Part shown: positions 35,385 through 43,493 of the stretch, in pieces
How the letters are laid out: each line of letters begins with the position of its first letter
How positions within the stretch are numbered: the stretch's first letter is position 1
NCBI RefSeq assembly: GCF_021209385.1
Contig: NZ_JAJOIL010000026.1
Span: forward strand, 1 to 64,000
DNA length: 64,000 bases
Source: Seleniivibrio sp.
Lineage (GTDB): Bacteria > Chrysiogenota > Deferribacteres > Deferribacterales > Geovibrionaceae
Reading direction: 5' to 3'
The notes under the pieces: generated by a model
Told to the model about the DNA's origin: nothing
What the model saw: only the letters and a program-made list of their open reading frames with translations
Databases searched by the model: none
Position numbers and translations under genes: made by a program

Positions 35385-37428
35385 TAGATACCTCCTGTTC
35401 TATTTGGTTCTTAAGTCTTTCTATCTGAAGACTTATCTCGTGTTTTCTCTCATCTTCGCAAAGGGGGCACTCTTTATGCTCACCCTTGATATAGCCGTGT
35501 ACGGGGCATACGGAGAAGGTGGGCGTAATGGTTATATAAGGCATTGCATAGCTCTGCGTTATGTTTTCCAGCAGTTTTGAAACGGTCTCCGGTCTGTCCA
35601 CCGCCTCGCCCAAGAAGACGTGGAACACTGTGCCGCCTGTATAGAGCGGCTGCAGTTTATCCTGATGGGACAGAGCCTTGAAAAGGTCTCTGGTCTGCTC
35701 AACGGGAAGCTGTGTGGAGTTAGTATAATAAGGTCTCTGCGCCGAGCCGGATGTAACGATGTCGCCGAAATCTGCAAAATCTTTTTTCGCCAACCTGTAT
35801 GAAGTCCCTTCCGCTGGTGTCGCTTCAAGGTTGTACAGCATGTCGTCCTCATCCTGAAAGTCCGCCAGCTTGTCCCGCATGAAGTTCAGCACCTTAACGG
35901 AGAACTCAAGCCCCTGCGGATTCATGATATCCACACCAAGGAAATTCAGCAGACACTCGTTCATGCCGATTATGCCGATGGTATTGAAGTGGTTCTTCCA
36001 GTATTGCCCGTTACGCTCGTAAATATCTGAAAGATAGTATTTGCTGTAAGGATAAAGCCCGTTGGATGTGAGCTTTTCCAGTGATTTTCTCTTTATCTTC
36101 AAACCCTCTCTGGCAAGTTCCATAAGGTTTGAAAGTTTGCTGAAAAATTCAGCTTCGTTCCCCGCTGTGTAGCCTATTCTGGGCAGGTTTATCGTAACGA
36201 CGCCGATTGAACCCGTCAGAGGGTTCGCACCGAACAGACCGCCTCCCCGCTTGCGAAGCTCTCTATTGTCCAGCCTGAGGCGGCAGCACATGCTTCTTGC
36301 GTCGTCGGGACTCATGTCGCTGTTCACGAAATTGGCAAAGTATGGAGTGCCGTATTTCGCGGTTATCTTCATGAGGTCGGTTACGATGGGGTTGCTCCAG
36401 TCGAAATCCTTGTCAACGTTGTAAGTAGGGATGGGGAATGTGAAGACCCTGCCCTTCGCGTCGCCCTCCTGCATAACCTCTATGAAGGCGCGGTTGAACA
36501 TGAAAAGCTCTTCCTGAAACTCGCCGTAGGTGCGTTCCTGCGGAACACCGCCGATGACCACCGCTTCGTCGCGGAAAGCCTTGGGAACATACAGATCCAT
36601 TGTCAGGTTTGTGAAAGGTGTCTGGAACCCGACGCGCGTAGGAACGTTCAGATTGAAAATGAACTCCTGCATAGCCTGTTTCACTTCGTTATAGGACAAA
36701 TTATCATACGCGATGAACGGCGCCAGAAGTGTGTCGAAGTTTGAAAACGCCTGCGCGCCTGCCGCCTCGCCCTGAAGGGTATAGAAAAAATTAACTATCT
36801 GCCCCATGGCGGAACGCAGGTGTTTGGGCGGTTTGCTCTCCACCTTTCCGTGAACGCCGCCGAAACCGCGTGTAAGAAGGTCTTTCAAATCCCATCCGCA
36901 GCAGTACACAGCCAGAAGACCCAGGTCGTGGATGTGATATTCGCCGTTAACGTGCGCTTCCTGAACGTTCTGCGGGTATATCTTGTTCAGCCAGTATTTA
37001 GCCGTTATCTTTGACGAGATATAGTTATTAAGCCCCTGCAGGGCATAGGTGGTGTTGCTGTTCTCGTTAACGCGCCAGTCGCTGCCGCCCAGATATTCCT
37101 CGACGATGGATTCCAGCCCGCCGAATGCCTCTTTGATATCGCGCATCTCGGCTCTCTGCTTCCTGTAAAGGATGTACGCCTTGGCAGTTTTCGCGTGTCC
37201 CTGCTCAATAAGCACTTTTTCAACTTCGTCCTGAATCTCTTCAACGGACACGGTGCCGTAATTACCGTATTTGTCGGTAATGTTCCGGCACACCTTTATG
37301 GACAGAGCGGACGAGGTGTTCCTGTCGGTTCCTCCGACGGCTTTTGCCGCCTTATAAATGGCGTTGGCTATCCGTTCCGCGTCAAACGAAACGAAACGTC
37401 CGTCGCGCTTGCTTACCTTTTCTATCAT
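35377..37428 (-). CDS. nrdD: class III anaerobic ribonucleoside-triphosphate reductase, large part
   Basis: Reduces ribonucleotides to deoxyribonucleotides without oxygen. The 683-residue protein has an N-terminal ATP-cone (VSKRDGRFVSFDAERIANAI, residues 4-95), the catalytic barrel with CCRLRLDNRELRKRGGGLFG, and a C-terminal zinc-binding segment CPVHGYIKGEHKECPLC. It ends in a charged helix without the usual RVxGY glycyl-radical motif, which lies in the next small gene. ATG at 37428 chosen because AGGAGGAA precedes it; an upstream frame adds MFRGGN. Expression is under the cobalamin riboswitch 110 bases upstream. Confidence 0.93.
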   Translation of the reverse strand: MIEKVSKRDGRFVSFDAERIANAIYKAAKAVGGTDRNTSSALSIKVCRNITDKYGNYGTVSVEEIQDEVEKVLIEQGHAKTAKAYILYRKQRAEMRDIKEAFGGLESIVEEYLGGSDWRVNENSNTTYALQGLNNYISSKITAKYWLNKIYPQNVQEAHVNGEYHIHDLGLLAVYCCGWDLKDLLTRGFGGVHGKVESKPPKHLRSAMGQIVNFFYTLQGEAAGAQAFSNFDTLLAPFIAYDNLSYNEVKQAMQEFIFNLNVPTRVGFQTPFTNLTMDLYVPKAFRDEAVVIGGVPQERTYGEFQEELFMFNRAFIEVMQEGDAKGRVFTFPIPTYNVDKDFDWSNPIVTDLMKITAKYGTPYFANFVNSDMSPDDARSMCCRLRLDNRELRKRGGGLFGANPLTGSIGVVTINLPRIGYTAGNEAEFFSKLSNLMELAREGLKIKRKSLEKLTSNGLYPYSKYYLSDIYERNGQYWKNHFNTIGIIGMNECLLNFLGVDIMNPQGLEFSVKVLNFMRDKLADFQDEDDMLYNLEATPAEGTSYRLAKKDFADFGDIVTSGSAQRPYYTNSTQLPVEQTRDLFKALSHQDKLQPLYTGGTVFHVFLGEAVDRPETVSKLLENITQSYAMPYITITPTFSVCPVHGYIKGEHKECPLCEDERKHEISLQIERLKNQIEQEVSNG

Positions 37429-37536
37429 ATTTCCTCCTCTGAACACAGCAGGAGGGTATGATATCAGGGACGTATAAAGTGTGATTTGTGTTAATGGAAT
37501 GATGTAAGATCATCCATCCCTCCGCTGGTTACTTCG

Positions 37537-37705
37537 GGGCAGGTATCCTGACTTTCCATCAACCTACTCTCCTCCGTCTTCCCGCTTTCGCAGTGACTTA
37601 AAATTGAGGATTTCGTCCGGATTACAGTTGCGGGGGCAGTGCCGGATTTTAACCGGACTTCCCTGAATCCCGATGAATCATTCTGGCATATTCAGACCAA
37701 ATCTG
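37537..37705 (-). promoter_or_regulatory. cobalamin (adenosylcobalamin-type) riboswitch upstream of nrdD
   Basis: Read on the minus strand: P2 stem CTGAAT/ATTCAG, GGGAAGTCCGG, AATCCGGCACTGCCCCCGCA followed by ACTGTAA, and at the 3' end the B12 box AGTCAGGATACCTGCCC (37539-37554), all core elements of the cobalamin class. The leader of about 108 bases to the nrdD start holds a GGATGAT/ATCATTCC hairpin and the AGGAGG site. It should lower expression of nrdD, the 55-residue gene and nrdG when cobalamin is plentiful. Orientation excludes control of the plus-strand genes beyond 38,095. Confidence 0.92.
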
Positions 37706-37783
37706 TCAAATGATTTTACATATAAAAACAGTTCGCTTCGGGCAGAAGCCCTCACGAAGACCTTTTGTGCCGACGCGGCTGTT

Positions 37784-37891
37784 TCAGATAACTTTTACGG
37801 TGTCCGCTATCTCATCGAAAAGTCTTTCGGCGATGCGAGCGGTTCGCCATATAATATATCCGGCGGCGGCAAGAAAAAATATAAGAGTCAT
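37784..37891 (-). CDS. 35-residue predicted membrane miniprotein
   Basis: Upstream of the riboswitch on the same strand, an ATG preceded by GAGGTG encodes 35 residues: a hydrophobic helix (TLIFFLAAAGYIIW) then a charged amphipathic tail (RTARIAERLFDEIADTVKVI). This layout is typical of real single-pass small proteins, but the gene is too short to judge by codon use. No known family recognised. Confidence 0.4.
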   Translation of the reverse strand: MTLIFFLAAAGYIIWRTARIAERLFDEIADTVKVI

Positions 37892-38094
37892 GTCGTCACC
37901 TCGTTATTTTCTATTAATCTAGAACCGAAGTGACATAAAACTTTCCGCAATTTGTAAGGGTTTCGTCAGATTTTCAGAGGAAAAAAAGTGTTTGCTAAAC
38001 AGGGCTTATGCCTATATTAATAGAATATCTTTTGTGGGGAAAGGATAATAAGAAATCAAACGTGTCCGTTTTTGCGGACTTACGGAGGAATATT

Positions 38095-39354
38095 ATGCCC
38101 CTTGTCACCCCCGAGATGACCCTTTCAGAGGTCATTTCAACCTATCCCGATACCAGATCGGTATTTATCGCCAACGGTCTTTCCGTTGAGCAGAATAACC
38201 ACATCTTTATGGCGGCGCTCACAGTTGAATCTTTCATGAAACTGCGCAGTCTTAACCCTGAGATATTTCTCAAACTGCTGAACGAAACCGCAGAGAGCTG
38301 CTCGCAGGTCAAGATACTCTATACTGACGAAACCCCTGCCGTGCGCACGGATTTCCTCGGCTACGTTGTCTGTCCCTTCAAGCACCTCTTCAAAGAGGCA
38401 TTTGAAAGCACACTCAACGGGCATTACGAAAAAACAGGCGAAAAGCTCATCAGCTTCGTCCCAATGGGCTGCGGCGGTCCCGACCCCTATGAATACATAT
38501 GGGATACGGAAAACATCGACGACCTGCCCGACGCGATAGCATCGCTGGGATTCGGCGCATACTGGCGCAAACCTTTCCGCGAACGCTTCCTCGATACGGG
38601 TCTTTTCAAAGCCGTTGAAACAAAACCCTACATCGAAGAGTTTAAAGACCTAAAGGATCCGCTGGGACATTACACTGTCTATTCGTTCTCAGCTTATGTC
38701 ATGCTCATCGACCACAAAAAGCTCGGCGACCTGCCTATACCGGAACGCTGGATTGACCTTGCAAACCCCATATACAAGGAAAATATCATCGTGAGCGGCA
38801 GCGAAGACGAAATAAACGAAGTTCTCCTTATGCACATATATAAGGACGGCGGCGAAGAAGCTGTTAAAAGCATGGCAGGCAACATAAAAGACACATGGCA
38901 CGCATCCCAGATGGCAAAAGCCGCGGGAAGCAGCATGAAAGAAGGCGCTGCGATCTACGTTCTGGCGTGGTTCTTCGCAGACACATGCCCCAACACAGAC
39001 CACATATCCATCATCTTCCCCGAAGAGGGCGCACTTGTCAGCCCCATGTATATGATGGTGAAAGCCGGCAAAGAGGAAAAAATGAAGGTCGTCACGGACT
39101 TCATGACAGGTTCCGTAATGGGAGGCATCTCTTCAAGTGCTAAATTCCCGTCGACATGTCCGGATGTACCCAACGTTCTGCCTCAGGGAACAAAACTGAA
39201 ATGGTTCGGATGGGACTTTGTGCGCGAACACGACATGAAAGTATTTTCCGACGAATTGAACGCCCGCTTTGCAGAATACCGCAGGGAAGCAGGTTCAATA
39301 AGCAAGCACAGCTCCCACGGTAAACGTAAATTTCAGATACTGGTGAACAAATAA
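38095..39354 (+). CDS. cytoplasmic solute-binding-like protein with DUF1858-type N-terminus
   Basis: The ATG at 38095 follows GGAGGA. The 419-residue product begins with a short DUF1858-like helical domain (TPEMTLSEVISTYPDTRSVF) and then a body like periplasmic-binding proteins of iron/polyamine ABC systems (GLYTVYS-like GHYTVYSFSAYVMLIDHKKL, PERWIDLANPIYKENIIV). There is no signal peptide, so it should stay in the cytoplasm. Several cysteines are spread through it (VVCPFKH, PMGCGGPDP, DTCPNTDH, STCPDVP), unusual for a binding protein and suggestive of metal or cluster contact (inference). First of three tightly packed genes; no permease follows. Function unknown. Confidence 0.75.
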   Translation: MPLVTPEMTLSEVISTYPDTRSVFIANGLSVEQNNHIFMAALTVESFMKLRSLNPEIFLKLLNETAESCSQVKILYTDETPAVRTDFLGYVVCPFKHLFKEAFESTLNGHYEKTGEKLISFVPMGCGGPDPYEYIWDTENIDDLPDAIASLGFGAYWRKPFRERFLDTGLFKAVETKPYIEEFKDLKDPLGHYTVYSFSAYVMLIDHKKLGDLPIPERWIDLANPIYKENIIVSGSEDEINEVLLMHIYKDGGEEAVKSMAGNIKDTWHASQMAKAAGSSMKEGAAIYVLAWFFADTCPNTDHISIIFPEEGALVSPMYMMVKAGKEEKMKVVTDFMTGSVMGGISSSAKFPSTCPDVPNVLPQGTKLKWFGWDFVREHDMKVFSDELNARFAEYRREAGSISKHSSHGKRKFQILVNK

Positions 39355-39355
39355 T

Positions 39356-40063
39356 ATGAAACTTGTAACAGTTGCGGGACCGCCCTCCGCTGGCAAGACC
39401 GCCGTAATAATAAAAACCGCCGTCCATCTTAAGAAGATATATTCCAAGATTGGCGTGGTGAAATTCGACTGTCTCTCGACATCCGACCACCTGCTTTACA
39501 AAAAAGCAGGAATATCCGTCGTAACAGGTCTGTCGGGCAACCTCTGTCCAGACCACTACTTTGTCAGCAACATCGACGACTGCCTCCAATGGGCAAAGCG
39601 CAAAGGCTTCGACATGCTCATAAGTGAAAGCGCAGGTCTGTGCAACAGATGCAGCCCGCACATAAAGGAGATTCCTGCGGTCTGCGTAATCGACTGTCTA
39701 GCCGGAGCGGACACCCCGAAAAAGATAGGTCCCATGCTCCGCTATGCCGACACCGTCGCAGTTACGAAAGGCGACATAGTTTCACAGGCGGAACGGGAAG
39801 TTTTCTCATTCCGCGTGCGTCAGGCAAACCCCAAGGCATCCGTTATCTTCGTTAACGGCATCACCGGACAGGGAGCCTATGACCTCTCCCATGCCTTTTC
39901 AAAAGCGACGGATGTTGAAAGTCTGGAGGATGCGAAACTCCGCTTCTCAATGCCAGCCGCCATCTGCCCCTACTGCGTCGGAGAAATGACAATCGGTGTT
40001 GACCACCAGAAGGGGAATGTGAAAAAAATGGTATTCAAAGAGGAAGAAGAGGCAGCGGTATGA
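39356..40063 (+). CDS. HypB/UreG-like metallochaperone GTPase
   Basis: A 235-residue P-loop protein of the SIMIBI class. G1 is AGPPSAGKTAVI (residues about 6-17); switch region KFDCLST; ISESAGLCNRCSPH stands where HypB/UreG have E-N-x-G and a cysteine; VTKGDIV is the G4-like base motif. It ends with a CPYCVGEM pair about 25 residues before the C-terminus. HypB and UreG deliver nickel to hydrogenase and urease, but neither enzyme is nearby, so the target is unknown. Gap of one base to the gene before and 4-base overlap with the gene after. Confidence 0.78.
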   Translation: MKLVTVAGPPSAGKTAVIIKTAVHLKKIYSKIGVVKFDCLSTSDHLLYKKAGISVVTGLSGNLCPDHYFVSNIDDCLQWAKRKGFDMLISESAGLCNRCSPHIKEIPAVCVIDCLAGADTPKKIGPMLRYADTVAVTKGDIVSQAEREVFSFRVRQANPKASVIFVNGITGQGAYDLSHAFSKATDVESLEDAKLRFSMPAAICPYCVGEMTIGVDHQKGNVKKMVFKEEEEAAV

Positions 40064-41076
40064 CAGAACTGATGAACACCCCCATAGCAGTGATAACGGA
40101 AGAACACCCTTATGCTATGGACTATTTCCGCTCCGTGGGTGTATCCGTTGCGGACAGCGAACTTACCCCCAGAGAGATAATAGACGCTCTGAATGACGAA
40201 GTTCTTGAAGATAAAGGATTCTCTAAAGAACAGATATCGTCTCACTTTATAGAGTTTCTGAAACAGGCGGCAATGCTGAAAAGCACCGCGGAACGCTCAG
40301 TTCACAGCGTCACTATCATCGGCGGAAAGGATAAATCCGGTACGCCCGAAAACTTTGAGCTGACGCTTAACCCCGGCGACATACTCTGCATAGTCGGCAC
40401 AACAGGTTCCGGCAAAAGCCGTCTGCTGGCTGACATAGAATGTTTCGCACAGAAGGACACACCCACTGAAAGAACCGTTATGGTGAACGGAAAGATACTC
40501 GCCGGCGAAGACAGATTCCGTCTGGAAAACAAACTGGTGGCACAGCTCTCCCAGAACATGAACTTCGTTGTGGACATGAGCGTGGGCGAGTTCATCGCAA
40601 TGCACGCATCCAGCCGCATGATACCCGACATCGAGGCTACTGTTGAAGCCGTAATAACCTGCGCAAACGAGCTTGCAGGGGAAACCTTCACATACGAAAC
40701 TGCTCTGACACAGCTTTCCGGCGGTCAGTCCCGCGCGCTTATGATAGCTGATACGGCAATGCTCAGCTCCTCACCTATTGTGCTTATCGACGAAATTGAG
40801 AATGCCGGTGTCGACAGACGAAAAGCTCTGGAACTGCTTGTAAAAAAAGAGAAAATAGTTCTGATGTCAACCCACGACCCCATACTGGCGCTGATGGGCA
40901 ACAGAAGACTTGCCATACACAACGGCGGCGTTAAAAAAATCATAGAAACTGACAAAGACGAACTTGCCGGACTTGAGGTTCTGCAATCTGTCGATGCAAA
41001 ACTGATGCAGCTTCGCACGATGCTTCGGGCGGGTGAAAAAATTTCTATAGATATGAAGAAATTTTTCCAACTATAG
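40060..41076 (+). CDS. soluble ABC-type ATPase with an N-terminal helical domain
   Basis: The 338-residue product has a DUF542/DUF1858-like start (AVITEEHPYAMDYFRSVGVS) followed by a complete ABC ATPase: Walker A VGTTGSGKSRLL (about residues 110-118), Q-loop AQLSQNMN, signature LSGGQSRALM, Walker B IVLIDEIE, and H-loop STHD. No membrane segment, and no permease gene is present. Together with the two upstream genes it could form a soluble, nucleotide-driven assembly or insertion machine (inference only). Both this protein and the first of the trio carry related small N-terminal domains, which supports a joint function. Confidence 0.75.
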   Translation: MTELMNTPIAVITEEHPYAMDYFRSVGVSVADSELTPREIIDALNDEVLEDKGFSKEQISSHFIEFLKQAAMLKSTAERSVHSVTIIGGKDKSGTPENFELTLNPGDILCIVGTTGSGKSRLLADIECFAQKDTPTERTVMVNGKILAGEDRFRLENKLVAQLSQNMNFVVDMSVGEFIAMHASSRMIPDIEATVEAVITCANELAGETFTYETALTQLSGGQSRALMIADTAMLSSSPIVLIDEIENAGVDRRKALELLVKKEKIVLMSTHDPILALMGNRRLAIHNGGVKKIIETDKDELAGLEVLQSVDAKLMQLRTMLRAGEKISIDMKKFFQL

Positions 41077-41105
41077 TTTTAGGAATCTGCTAGAATATAG
41101 TTGGA
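41066..41105 (+). repeat. perfect 10-bp inverted repeat before the GGDEF gene
   Basis: TCCAACTATA (41066-41075) and TATAGTTGGA (41096-41105) flank 20 bases. The left arm overlaps the stop of the ABC ATPase gene; the right arm is 24 bases before the TTG start at 41130. The tail ATATTTTC is only moderately T-rich, so it may be a weak terminator/attenuator or a dyad operator. Confidence 0.55.
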
Positions 41106-41129
41106 TATTTTCATCTATCGGAGTTTTTT

Positions 41130-43493
41130 TTGGTCAGATCAGTTATTTTAGGGGTATTGCTGTTAATCGTATCCGTCATTCCGGTATGCGCGCAGGAAAA
41201 GCAGAAGGTCACTCTTCAGCTAAAATGGACGCACGCATTTCAGTTTGCCGGATATTATGCGGCAAAAGAGAAAGGCTTTTACGACGACGCAGGGCTTGAC
41301 GTCACCATCAAAGAGGCGCAGCCCGAATCCGACGTTATCGGCGAAGTGCTGAGCGGGAGAGCGCAGTTCGGAGTGGGTACGGATAGTCTTCTGCTCGCAA
41401 GACAGAGCAATCAGCCCGTAGTTGTTCTCGCAGTAATATTTCAGCACTCCCCCCTTGTGATACTTGCATTGCAGGAGAATAACAGAGTCAAGACCATACA
41501 CGATCTTGTCGGCAAAAAAGTCATGTTTGAACGACAGTCCGAAGAGCTTCTTGCCTATCTTCAAAGCGAAAAAATATCGCCTAAGGACATCAGATTCATC
41601 CCACACAGCTTTGATGTGCGCGATCTCATCGACGGACGTGTTGACGCCATCTCTGCCTATGTGACCAACGAGACCTATTACCTGGAAAAAGAGAACATAC
41701 CCTATCAGGTGTTCGACCCCAGAGCCGCAGGAATAGATTTTTACGGGGACAATCTGTTTACATCCGAATATATGATAAAGAATAAGCCTGAAACTGTAGA
41801 AGCATTTCGCCGGGCATCCCTTAAAGGCTGGTACTACGCCATGACGCACAAGGAAGAGCTTGTCGATATCATATATAACAAATATTCCTCCAAACATCCG
41901 AAAGATTTTTATCTCCACGAAGCTAAAGAAATGGACGAAATGCTCAAGCCGGAACTGATAGAGATAGGATATATGAATTCCGGACGCTGGCAGCATATCG
42001 CGAACGTTTACAAAAGCCTCGGCATGCTGGATCAGGATTTCACCTTTGAAGGTTTTCTTTATGAACAGAAGAAAAAGGACGGTCTGCAGCTCTTTAATGT
42101 CCTCATTATTGCAGGATTGCTTGTCATTGCCGCAGGTCTTCTCGTCTATATCTACCTTCTGTTCAGAAAAATGAAAAAGACACAAAACGCGGAAGAAAAA
42201 ATAAAGAATGACCTGACAGAAGCGCAGGAACAATACCTTACACTTGTGGAAAACGCCACAGCCGCTATCTACATGCTTAAAGGTTCAAGGATCATCACGG
42301 CAAACAGAGCGATAACCGAGTTTACGGGATATTCCAAAGAAGAACTTTTGCAGATGGACGAATTTGAGTTCATTCACCCGGATTTCAGAGAAATAGCCAA
42401 AGAGAGAACCCGCGCAAGGGAAAGAGGCGAAAACGTTCCCGACAGATACGAGATGAAAATACGCAAAAAAAACGGTGAGGTCAGATGGATAGACCACTCC
42501 GGCAGAACCATTCAATATAACGGTGAAATGTATGTCATAGGAACTGCCATCGACATAACCGAAAGTAAGGCAACAAGAGAACGGCTGCACATAAGCGAGG
42601 AGCGACACAGACTTCTGGCGGACAACATCTCTGATGTCATATGGACAATGGATCTGAACGGTAAATTCACGTATATCAGCCCGTCCGTAAAAAAAGCACG
42701 CGGATATACTCCGGAAGAGGTCATGGCACAGCCGCTGGAAAAAGTTCTGATGCCCGAATCACAGATGATAGTTACAGAGGGGCTGAGACAACTGAGGGAA
42801 TGTATTGCGTATAACCTGCCCTTCCCCGGATTCCGTGCCGACCTGGAACAGCCGTGCAAAGACGGTTCCACAATCTGGTCGGATGTAAATGTAACCGCAA
42901 TGTATAACAAAAAGAACGAATTTGTCGGACTGATAGGCGTTACAAGAGATATAAGCCAGCGAAAACAGTTTGAATCCAGAATTGCAGAGATGAAGAAATT
43001 TGACAATGTCACCGGACTGCCGAAACGCGAATTTTTCACAGCCAGGCTGGAAGACGAGATAGAGGCTGCAAAACTTGTAGATGCATCTGGTGCTCTTCTC
43101 ATAGCAGGAATGGACAACTTCAAAAGAATAAACTCGTCATTCGGATTCAGCGCAGGGGACATAGTGCTTAAAAACGCCGCAGAAAGAATGAAACAGGCGG
43201 CGGAGAACGCCGTCAGCAGGATTGCCGGAGACGAGTTTGCAATACTTCTGCCGAGAATATCCGGCAAAGACGACCTGTTTGAAAAAGCCGAAAAAATAAG
43301 GAACCTCTTTGAAGAGCCATTCTATGTGGAAGGATATGACCTGAGCATAACGGTCAGTATCGGTGCCGTTATATTCCCTGAACACGGGAGTAATGAGATA
43401 GTCCTTATGAAAAATGCTGAAGAAGCACTTTCAAAGGCAAAAGAAAAAGGGCGCAACACAACTGTTATCTACGATCAGGAGGACGCATCCTGA
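41130..43493 (+). CDS. NMT1/THI5-type periplasmic sensor with PAS-PAS-GGDEF output
   Basis: A 787-residue membrane signalling protein. It starts at TTG with GGAG upstream; signal peptide about 1-22 (VCAQ end). The periplasmic part (about 25-315, starting [20 protein letters not shown]) is an NMT1/THI5-like substrate-binding domain. A membrane helix ([21 protein letters not shown], about 322-342) leads to two PAS domains (about 360-485 and 490-615) and a GGDEF domain whose active motif reads IAGDEF. AGDEF is a tolerated variant, so cyclic di-GMP synthesis is plausible but not certain. It likely senses a small thiamine-precursor-like or sulfonate-like ligand (inference). Its 3' end overlaps the convergent kinase gene by 19 bases. 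Confidence 0.82.
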   Translation: MVRSVILGVLLLIVSVIPVCAQEKQKVTLQLKWTHAFQFAGYYAAKEKGFYDDAGLDVTIKEAQPESDVIGEVLSGRAQFGVGTDSLLLARQSNQPVVVLAVIFQHSPLVILALQENNRVKTIHDLVGKKVMFERQSEELLAYLQSEKISPKDIRFIPHSFDVRDLIDGRVDAISAYVTNETYYLEKENIPYQVFDPRAAGIDFYGDNLFTSEYMIKNKPETVEAFRRASLKGWYYAMTHKEELVDIIYNKYSSKHPKDFYLHEAKEMDEMLKPELIEIGYMNSGRWQHIANVYKSLGMLDQDFTFEGFLYEQKKKDGLQLFNVLIIAGLLVIAAGLLVYIYLLFRKMKKTQNAEEKIKNDLTEAQEQYLTLVENATAAIYMLKGSRIITANRAITEFTGYSKEELLQMDEFEFIHPDFREIAKERTRARERGENVPDRYEMKIRKKNGEVRWIDHSGRTIQYNGEMYVIGTAIDITESKATRERLHISEERHRLLADNISDVIWTMDLNGKFTYISPSVKKARGYTPEEVMAQPLEKVLMPESQMIVTEGLRQLRECIAYNLPFPGFRADLEQPCKDGSTIWSDVNVTAMYNKKNEFVGLIGVTRDISQRKQFESRIAEMKKFDNVTGLPKREFFTARLEDEIEAAKLVDASGALLIAGMDNFKRINSSFGFSAGDIVLKNAAERMKQAAENAVSRIAGDEFAILLPRISGKDDLFEKAEKIRNLFEEPFYVEGYDLSITVSIGAVIFPEHGSNEIVLMKNAEEALSKAKEKGRNTTVIYDQEDAS

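Noticed and set aside
35370-35390. Programmed frameshift joining NrdD to the glycyl-radical peptide
   Set aside because: No slippery run is present at the 8-base overlap, and the small gene has its own strong AGGAGG site; separate translation is simpler.
37673-37933. 86-residue plus-strand frame across the riboswitch end
   Set aside because: It overlaps the structured aptamer on the opposite strand and lacks a ribosome-binding site or recognisable protein features.
37537-38094. Idea that the cobalamin riboswitch regulates the plus-strand trio
   Set aside because: The B12 box and CGCAACTGTAA-type core read only on the minus strand, toward nrdD.
39356-40063. Assignment of the GTPase as HypB of a hydrogenase cluster
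   Set aside because: No hydrogenase or hyp genes occur in the window, and the switch motif differs from HypB; only the broad family is claimed.
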